The notes under the pieces: model-generated
Seen by the model: the letters and a program-made list of their open reading frames with translations, nothing else
What the model was told of the DNA's origin: nothing
Databases searched by the model: none
Source: Buxus sempervirens
Taxonomy: Eukaryota > Streptophyta > Magnoliopsida > Buxales > Buxaceae
Assembly: GCA_947561395.2 (NCBI GenBank)
Contig: OX387182.1
Location: 40,293,949 to 40,357,948 of the forward strand
DNA: 64,000 nucleotides
Direction: 5' to 3'
Program-made: the position numbers and the translations under genes
In this document: in pieces, positions 56,587-64,000 of the stretch
Layout of the letters: each line of letters opens with the position of its first letter
Position numbering within the stretch: position 1 is the stretch's first letter

Positions 56587-57259
56587 TGTAAGCACCTTAT
56601 TTTTGCACCCCTGGAAGTGCTAAAAATGGAAACCCTGGTAGAAAGTCAAACCCCAAGGGGACAAAAAGTTGACTTTTTGATCAGGTAATAGTTGATCACC
56701 TTGTTTTATCTCATTGGATAGAGAATCCCAACACAGTTCCAACGCAACTGAGTTTGCAGGAATCGGAGTTCGGATGAAGGTTCTGCGGGCGGTCAAACTT
56801 GAGGGGGAGCCGAAAGTTGACTTTCGGATAAACCCCGATCCAGGTGCTTACCCCCATGCCATTAGATAGAGGGCTCCGATACAATTCTAACGCAACTGAG
56901 TTTGCCCAGATCGGAGCCCGGATGAAGAAAATATGAGCTGACAAAATTCCTGAGCAGCAAAACTGGCAAACTACGGACGTGGCAAAAAGCTGCACACGTG
57001 GCGAGTTGCATAGGAAAATATCTCGGGGATCAAATCCGTAAATATCCGAACATTCAAAAGATCCTAGGGACCAATCTGAAAATATCTGAATAAAATAATA
57101 TTAAATCCAAATATCCCAAGGACTATATCTTAATTTTCAGATTTTTTAAACAAACCCGCGGCTGCATTAAATGAGTTAATCATTTTGTCGCTTGCGCCAA
57201 GCGGCAGCTACTCGGCATGAGCTTGGCACCAAACTCGGCGGATCCCCCCTTTCTTCTTC

Positions 57260-57266
57260 TATAAAA
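57260..57266 (+). promoter_or_regulatory. TATA box of LTR C (second copy)
   Basis: TATAAAA in TTCTTCTATAAAAGCCGCGG, in register with TATATAAA at 2353. Several overlapping frames downstream (57176-57643) are composition artefacts of the leader. Confidence 0.6.
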
Positions 57267-58009
57267 GCCGCGGCAGCCTTCATTGCAAGGGGTTCGGCAT
57301 TTTTTTTTGGTTGGGGATTTTTTGGGTTGGTTTTTTTTTCTGGCGAGGGTTCGGCGATTCGGGTGTGCTGGTGTGGGCTTCTCCGGGTTGTTGGCTCCCT
57401 TTGATTGAGCCTTCTTCTCCACTCTGCCTGGTTCGAAACCCCCATCCGTATACCCCCTTTGCCTCCACAAACAAAACCTCTGACATCACCTGAAGCCCCT
57501 CCGACCCCCGTTCTTTCTCTTCCTCTTCTTCCTTGACAAACCCGAAGGAGGTCATGCTGTTGGTGCGAGAAGAAGGAGGCTCCGACAGCTGCTCGTGCGC
57601 TCCAAGGAACCCTCCGACACACTCTACAAAGGTCTGAACCCAAGGTGAGCTCTCCTTGTTCTTTTGTTTAATGAATATATAAATCAGGCTTCCTATGCTG
57701 CTCTAGCATTTTGTTTGTCATTGCTTGTCTGATTCGAGGGCGGAGCATGTTCCCCCATGGTAATCTCATCTCTGTTGTAACCTGATGTAAAGCCCCCCAG
57801 TTCCTTTCTTTGTTAGTGCTGTTTGTGTTTGTTTCCGGATTTGTAGGTTTGCAAAGAGAATTGAGTCGTGAGGAGAAGTTAGGTTAGATTAATTTTGAAG
57901 TGGGTTCAGGTGTCTTCTGGGAGTCTAAGGATCCCAGGAAGTTGTTACAGTGCTTAAAAAACCAGTTAAAAGCAGTAAATCGTTGAGTTTGAGAAAAAAA
58001 CAGGGAATC

Positions 58010-58130
58010 GGCGGGGGTATGCACCGAGCTCGCACGAAGCCCGCGCAAAGCTCGCGTGAATCTCGCGCGAAGCTCGCGCGAAGCAAAAATGCATCCGCCG
58101 AGCTCGTGCGAAGTTCATGCGCGCATACCC
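58010..58130 (+). repeat. GC-rich cassette in LTR C (second copy)
   Basis: ACCGAGCTCGCACGAAGCCC, AAGCTCGCGTGAATCTCGCG, CGAAGCTCGCGCGAAG and CCGCCGAGCTCGTGCGAAG in a CpG-dense block, at the same position between conserved flanks as 3312-3442. Same GAGCTCGCGC word, different unit organisation. Confidence 0.7.
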
Positions 58131-60542
58131 TTTTAAGGCCGAGTTGCTTTTTTTTTAAAAAAATCCGAAAATACCCAAATGATGTGATTTTCGTATGTTT
58201 TGTGTATTTTGTGATTTCTGTACATTCTGTGATTTCTGCTGCATGCGGGTGACACTTTCGAACTAAACCAGATGAACCAATAGGGTTTCCGGGTCACCCG
58301 GAAACCCCACATGGGACTCAGACCACCAGTCTAACTTGATTTCCAGTGGGCCTTCCAACAGGGCCCACCCCGCCCGAACCATTAAATTGTGCTTAAATAA
58401 GATAATTAAAAGATTTGAGTGGGCCAGACTACTTGAGGCCCACCCAAGCCCTAGGTGGGGCATGCATGCTTAAATTAGGTTGTGGTTTGGCCAAGACCAC
58501 GGGCAGGGCCTGTCGGGCCCACCAAGCCCATTGAACTAGACCAGGATAGGGTTTTAAAACCCTAACCAAGGAAGTCTTGGGCTTTCAAGCCCAAGCCCAG
58601 GCTTGGCCCATTTTGTGAAACTTAATCAAGATAAAACCAATAAATCACTTGGCTACCATGTGTGGCCCACTCAGGGGCCCGCAAAGCAATCCGGCCCACT
58701 TTGCATGGAAGTCACGTAATAACCCAACTTGAACTTCAAAATAAAATCAAATCAAATGGAACTAAAGTCCAAAGGGCCATGTGCGCGCCTGAAAAACGGT
58801 CGCACTGGTAGAAAACGGGAAATCGGAGTCGCCACCGCCTGATGGGGTGCAGGCGGACACCTGGGTGCCTAAGTTAGTCTAATTGGTTGGTCTGTCGCGT
58901 GAGATTCTAAGTAAGGTCTCCTTTGTGGTTCGGGGAAGTCCGTAGACACCCTGATCCACCCTGTCGGTTGATAGGTCCCAAAGAGCTTCCTAGGTTTGAG
59001 TCAGCTGTCCATTTTGGTTCTCACCCGGTTCCTAATCCAGCATGCCATTTTATTTAGGTCTCGGCGGGATCACCTGAGTGATGTGGGTCCCTTTAGTTGA
59101 TTTTATCTCGCTTGAATTAGGTGATCTGTGTCTGATGGTGTGGGCCCCGTTGGAAGGTCCACGGTGTCCTTGGTGGGCTTGGGTAAGCCCATGTACCCAT
59201 GTGGGCCTCTGTCTAAGCCTAGGAGGCCCTGTAGGCTTTGGTGAAGTGAATTGATTTTTCCGTAAAGTTTAATTTGGGCATTTATGTGGTTTCCCTGTAA
59301 CAAATGGGTCTGCATTGATTTGCGGGCCCCTAGGTGGGCCCCCATGATGGTTGCCAAAACGTTTTCAAATTATCTTATTTAAATTCACCAAAGGGTTGTG
59401 GACATTGGGGCTTGGGGCCCGTAGTCAAATCTTAGGCTTGCAAGCCCATGTTCCTGAAGTTTAGGGTTTTAAACCCTCACTTGGTTGGTTGGTGGGCTTT
59501 GACGGGCCCGATAGGCCCTTGCCCTTGGTCTCGGCCAAACCACGCAATTTAAACATCATTCCACAAACAAAGTTAGGGTGGGCCGCATTAGGTTTGGCCC
59601 ATCCGATTTGATTGGTTAATTTCACTTAATTTTGCTTATTTGCATGCTTTCCGGTTCATCGGGCTTGGTGGGCCCCGTTGGAAGGCCCACGGATGTTCCA
59701 AATTGGAAAGAGGGTCCAGGTCCCATGTCGGGTTTCCGGATGACCCGGAAACCCTATCGGTTCGCTTGGTTCACTTGTGAGGTTATTCAAATTAACAAAA
59801 ACCAAAAGTCACACCCAACTATGCATTTTTAAGGACTTTACAATGGAGGTGGTTTTTGGGCTTCTTAGGAGGTTCTAGTGACCATGTGGTCCCCTGTGTG
59901 GGCCCACAGTGGTGCAAAGTGTGGGGGAATACCCCATTTTGGGTGTCTCTAGGGACCTTCTCCCATTTACATCAAAATCAGCAGTGAAACAGGGACTTGA
60001 GTGTCCCTGTTTTTTTTGGCATCTTCATTCCATAAATCCACAAGCAATCAAATAAGGTAAAAGGGGGACAACCACATAGGTCTTGGTGCCATGACTTAAA
60101 CCCTAATAAGTACTCACATAACATGTACATATGAAGCGAAGTGGGTGCTCATGTAAACAAATTAAATAATAATGCAAGTAAAAAAGAGTGACCTAGCATG
60201 CTTCTAATGGAGAAGTGTGCATTTATTCAAGAAATACAAATGTACATAGGCATGCTACACAAATTTATAAAGAGAATCCACGCTGCAGGTGAGCCAAACC
60301 AGCAGCTTTTTGGAGGGGATTAGCATGCTAAAAGGGGGCTAGAAATGGAGGGAAAGTGACCTAGCATGCTATAGGTGCCTTGGACAGCAGCTAGTAATGG
60401 TGATTGACCATGCCAAAAGGGTTGGAAACCATGGGGATTAGGGAGGGGGAAAGCCACCCCTCATTCGGGATACTAACATGCTGAACCTAGGGGGTTTTGG
60501 TGGGGTGAAGGAGCACTTTAATGGACCCAATACAGCAAGCTA

Positions 60543-60543
<1 letters not shown>

Positions 60544-60586
<43 letters not shown>
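60544..60586 (+). repeat. Run of 43 G residues
   Basis: An uninterrupted poly-G flanked by CAAGCTAC and CATAACAG. It produces the poly-Gly and poly-Pro frames at 60521-60928 and 60487-60753, which are not genes. Length may be affected by sequencing or assembly. Confidence 0.85.
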
Positions 60587-60588
<2 letters not shown>

Positions 60589-61499
60589 TAACAGCGGCCA
60601 AATGGAGGGGCTTATCAATATACAATACCACAAGCTAAAAGGGGCTAAGGAGGACTCAAAAACAATAGCATTCCGAAGGAGAAAGGGGAACACATTTATA
60701 CATGTGAGTATGCATATTTCAAAATCAATAAATCCTACCCAAGAGAGAACCATTCATCATGAGAAAACACACAAAAATAGGAATGAAAACCACAAAGAAA
60801 GGGAGCAAAGGGATAGTGGGGCTTACGTAGGGGGTACATTGGATGAGATAGAAGAGGAACATACTCCTCCTTTTGATGAAAATAAAGCACAAATAAAAGA
60901 AATACAGCAGCCAAACAATAACCTATGAACCCTCTAAATCAGTCAAAAATGATCTCCTTCCTCTCTTTATACTACCGGAAGCTATTCCCCCCTTACCATG
61001 GGGTTATCTACAAATTTAGGCTAGCATGAACTCAAGACAAGGGGGTGAAACATACCATGATAAGAACAGCAAATGTATGACACTAGAAAAGAAATAAAAA
61101 GTGCTCCAATCATGCTAATATTCAAGTATGTTAAATAAAAATACATAAGGGAACTCACCTTGAGTTTACAAAACCGTTTAGAGTATTCTTGACCTCCTCT
61201 TGTGCTGGAGCAGTACTTGAGCAGCACTTCCTCTTCTCCAAATGCACTCCAAAGATCTCTTTTAGTGTTTAGAAGGAAGAAATAAGTGTAGAGAAGTGAT
61301 TAGAAGAGATTTGAGTAGGGTTTCAAGGCTTGAGATGGGGTTGGAGTGGGTTTTGGGATCATTTGGATAAGGTGGGGTTGCTGGAGAAAAGGGAGAGAGG
61401 TTGGAGAGAATGGAGAGAGGTTAGGAGAGGATCTGGGAGAGATGGAGGGAGAGGTGGGGAGTAGTTCCAATGGGAGAGAGATGGGAGAGATGGAGTTAG

Positions 61500-61920
61500 G
61501 AGAAGTGTGAGAGATGGAGGGATGACATGTGTCATGGAGAGAGGGGTTGGGAGATGAGGGGTTGTGTTGGAAGATGGAGGGTTGGGTTAATGGAGATGGT
61601 TAGTGGGGTGTTGGGAGATGGAGGGTTGGGTTAATGGAGATGGTTAGTGGGGTGTTGGGAGATGGAGGGTTGACATGTGTGATGGAGAGAGGGGTTGTGT
61701 TGGGAGATGGAAGGTTGTCTTGGAAGATGGAAGGTTGGGTTAATGGAGATGGTTAGTGGGGTGTTGGGAGATGGAGGGTTGAGTTAATGGAAATGGTTAG
61801 TGGGGTGTTGGGAGATGAAGAGGTGTGTTGGGAGATGGAGAGAGGGACATGTAGCAATTGGTTAGAGGGGTGTTGGGAGATGAAGAGGTGTGTTGGGAGA
61901 TGGAGAGAGGGACATGTGGC
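61500..61920. repeat. GGAGATGG minisatellite in the inverted LTR C
   Basis: Units of about 44-45 bp contain GGGAGATGGAGGGTTGGGTT and AATGGAGATGGTTAGTGGGG, with a later 67-bp-scale variant (GATGAAGAGGTGTGTTGGGAG). A GAGAGATGG-rich preamble runs back to about 61380. Purine-rich on the plus strand. Confidence 0.85.
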
Positions 61921-62039
61921 ATCCAATGTGGAGCTTCCCTTGTGCACACGTGGCATCCAATGTGGAGCACCCCTTATGCACACGTGGCATCCCACGTGGC
62001 ATTGCTAAAATTCCAGTAATACCCTTAGCTTTGACTGTT

Positions 62040-62470
62040 CATATCTTCTTCATCCGGACTCCGATTTGAGCAAACTCAATTGCGTTGGAATCGTATCGAA
62101 GTCCTCTATCCATTGGGATTGGGCTAAACACCTGGCTCGGGAATCGAGGAAAAGTCAACTCTCGGCTCTCCTTTAAGTTTGACTGCCCGCAGAACCTTCA
62201 TCCGGACTCCGATTCCTGCCAACTCAGTTGCGTTGGAACCGTGTCGAGATTCTCTATCCAATGGTATAGGGCAAGGTACTTGGCACGGAAATCGAGGAAA
62301 AGTCAACTTTCAGCTCATCCTCAAGTTTGACCGCCCGCAGAACCCTCATCCGGACTCCGATTCCAGCAAACTCAATTGCGTTGGAACCGTGTCGAGATTC
62401 TCTATCCAATGGTATAAAGCGGGGTGGCCAAATTTTATCTGATTAAAAGGTCAACTTTCCACCCCTTAGG
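62040..62470 (-). repeat. 148-bp U3 tandem repeat (inverted copy)
   Basis: The anchor CTATCCA(A/T)TG starts at 62106, 62254 and 62402, a spacing of 148 bp. Units are homologous to the 147-bp repeats at 1501. The units keep GTTGGAACCGTGTCGAGATT and CTCATCCGGACTCCGATTCC. Confidence 0.88.
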
Positions 62471-62982
62471 TTTTTACTTTCTGTCCAGGGTTTGCATTTT
62501 GGTTTTTTTTTTTTTTTGGGAGCGCAAAAATGAGGTGCTTACAGGCCACACTTGGCCCCACCAAGGAACATGTGGGACACAATTGGCCCACCAAGGGATC
62601 CATGGGCCCCATTGGGGCCCACCCCACCAGACCCAGATCATTCTAACTAAAGAAGATAAAACCAAGTAAAGGGACCCACACCACTTTGGCGGTCCCGCCA
62701 GACTTAAACAATTGTGCATGTTGGAATAGGAATCGGGTGAGTGAGAGACCAAAGTTAACTCAAACCAGGGAAACCTATGGGACCCGTCACTCGACGGGGC
62801 GGGTCGGGGTGTCTACGGACTTCCTCGGACCGTAATCGAGAACTTACTTAGAATCTCTAAGCCGCAGACCAGTCTAATAGAAAATCTAGGCACCCAGGTG
62901 TCCGTCTGCACCCCATCAGGCGGGTGGCGACTCCAATTTCCCATTTTTTTCCCAGTGCGGCAACTGAAGTCAGGTGCGCACA

Positions 62983-63546
62983 GAGCCATGTTGAGAAAAA
63001 GATTCACACGGGGGCAGATTTTAATATCAAGGAAAGGATGGAAGAGGAAGAAGAGAAGATAAAGTTGAAAGAAAATGAAATGATAGGTGAAAGGGCAGAA
63101 GAGGTGCAAACAATTCCATTTGAGCAGTTTGGGCAAACAAATGGCCTAGAACTGGATGTTGAACAAGAATTCAGTATGGATGATAATGATTGTCCGAAGG
63201 GTATGGAATCACTCTCCATACAAGAAGAAAATGAAGCAGAGGTAATTGAAAAAGGAAAATCCCAAGAAAAGAAGAGGAAGATTCAAATGAAAAGATTGAG
63301 GCCAAGTTTAAACTTCCATTGATTGACTGGGTTGTTATCCAGATTCCATATCAAGGAATGTCACTTCTTTCAGAGATTGAGCACAACGCCCCAAAGAAGG
63401 AGATCCTCCCAAATCATGAAATGAGAGGTTCGCCTCACTTAGAAGGAGAAAGAAATTTTCTAAAAATGAAAGAAAAGTCAGCTTTTGCTTTTGAGAATTG
63501 GGGCAGTTCTCAAATTCCCTTATTCTATGAAAAGAAACCCCCATAA
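62983..63546 (+). pseudogene. Continuation of the Tat-type element right of the LTR
   Basis: After the target duplication the frame continues with a Glu/Lys-rich segment (KERMEEEEEKIKLKENEMIG, EEVQTIPFEQFGQTNG) to a stop at about 63322. After a one-base shift it continues as LPLIDWVVIQIPYQGMSLL to a TAA at 63544-63546. I do not recognise a protease, reverse transcriptase or zinc knuckle here. It is probably the linker downstream of gag in the same element. Joining it to 56586 restores an open frame across the insertion, so it belongs to the gag at 55295. Confidence 0.6.
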
Positions 63547-64000
63547 AAAGAATGCACATTTCCTGAGGATCCTAAGGAGCCTTGTTCTCAGGAAGTGATT
63601 TCAATAAAGGCTCTTTAAAAAGCAAAGAAAAAAAGATTTTCCCTTTTAACATTTTTCTAGAAAAAAAAAAGTTTTCAACAAAGTCCTTTTTATTTATGAG
63701 TCAAATCTCCCATTGAATTTCATTAAGTTGAATATGACTTCGACATTGGGCTCAATTTTGAGACCAAAATCGAAGAAAAAGACATTTTATATGAAAATTC
63801 AAATTTTTTAAAGTGTCATGCGAAGAATATTCTGCAAAATTATGAGATGACCAATTTTATGGCCTTTAGAACCAAAAATGATCCACAGTCTTCAACAGAA
63901 AACATGGAAGAAGATTTGAAGTTTCTTCATTAGAATATAAAAAGGATCGCATCACTTGTTGATTTGTTTAAAGGGAAGTTGATAATATTGTTTGAAGAAA
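63547..64000 (+). other. Retroelement debris, no domain seen
   Basis: AT-rich sequence with short stretches that still look codon-like but are broken by many stops. Probably the decayed continuation of the Tat-type element beyond the window. Confidence 0.4.

Larger units (their letters stand above)
58780..62543 (-). mobile_element. Inverted solo LTR, family C, TSD GGCCA, nested
   Basis: Plus-strand limits are TGTGCGCGCCTG and GAGGTGCTTACA, the reverse complements of the C family end and start. Perfect GGCCA lies at 58775-58779 and 62544-62548. At 3764 bp it is longer than the other copies. Its middle has an unrelated-looking stretch, including a G43 run and a GGAGATGG minisatellite. The U3 end has three repeat units at 148-bp spacing. 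A minus-strand TATAAA at about 60964-60969 is a possible promoter. Confidence 0.93.
56587..62982 (+). mobile_element. Solo LTR, family C, TSD GAGCC, with a nested LTR
   Basis: Starts TGTAAGCACCTTATTTTTGC and ends CAGGTGCGCACA. It is flanked by GAGCC at 56582-56586 and 62983-62987. Without the nested element (58780-62543) and its extra GGCCA it is about 2.6 kb. It carries two U3 repeat units (anchors 56712 and 56860), one intact and one mutated ACGTGGC box, TATAAAA at 57260-57266, a CT-rich leader, a GC-rich cassette (58010-58130) and GGGCCCACC text. On removal the gag frame reads on through the junction, which confirms the site. Confidence 0.93.

Noticed and set aside
57176-57643. Minus-strand 155-residue frame and overlapping frames
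   Set aside because: Lies in the transcribed leader of LTR C downstream of its TATA box; the other C copies do not keep the frame.
60487-60928. Frames with poly-Gly or poly-Pro
   Set aside because: Created by the 43-G run inside an LTR.

Overview
This window is plant nuclear DNA from a repeat-rich, probably large angiosperm genome. The evidence is structural. It holds Ty3/gypsy LTRs of the Tekay and Tat types, a CACTA element with GCCGTTATAA-type subterminal repeats, Mutator-type and hAT-type MITEs, a LINE remnant, and broken pieces of plant gene families (a CDPK, a purine permease, a tau-class glutathione S-transferase). I cannot name the species or family. I found no intact host gene, rRNA, tRNA or CRISPR array. 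Long open frames are scarce, and most are low-complexity artefacts.

Layout. At 1-4499 a Tekay-like LTR carries two insertions, one of them a 3.0-kb solo LTR (family C) flanked by CACTC. From 4500 to 12067 lie old AT-rich repeats, a 453-bp Mutator-type foldback MITE, a 430-bp hAT MITE with a perfect 8-bp target duplication, and tandem-repeat fields. From 12068 to 19210 a second Mutator-type MITE is split by a 6.66-kb CACTA element (TSD ACC) that carries kinase, permease and LINE fragments. From 19300 to 26230 there is a foldback element and then a cluster of exon-like fragments on both strands, including a GST pseudogene. From 26230 to 55208 there are stacked LTRs: solo Tekay-like LTRs with TSDs GGTGA, CCTCA, ACATG and TTCTA, plus a Tat/Ogre-like LTR with a tRNA-Arg-type primer binding site and an internal region made mostly of tandem repeats. 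From 55209 to the end, a decayed Tat-type gag region is split by a family C solo LTR (TSD GAGCC), which is itself split by an inverted family C solo LTR (TSD GGCCA).

How it fits together. The window records repeated insertion followed by LTR-LTR recombination. Six solo LTRs have perfect 5-bp target duplications, and no full-length element with both LTRs is visible. In several cases a second copy of the host repeat in the same window shows the empty site, which supports the breakpoints independently.

The least explained signal is a short, GC-rich, copy-variable block in otherwise AT-rich LTRs of different families. It lies about 0.6-1.2 kb downstream of the LTR TATA box in most copies. LTR families were grouped by eye: T = Tekay-like; B = a T relative starting TGYAGCGCC when read on + in its minus-oriented copies; C = starts TGTAAGCACC; D = starts TGTAGACACC. 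No percent identities were computed.
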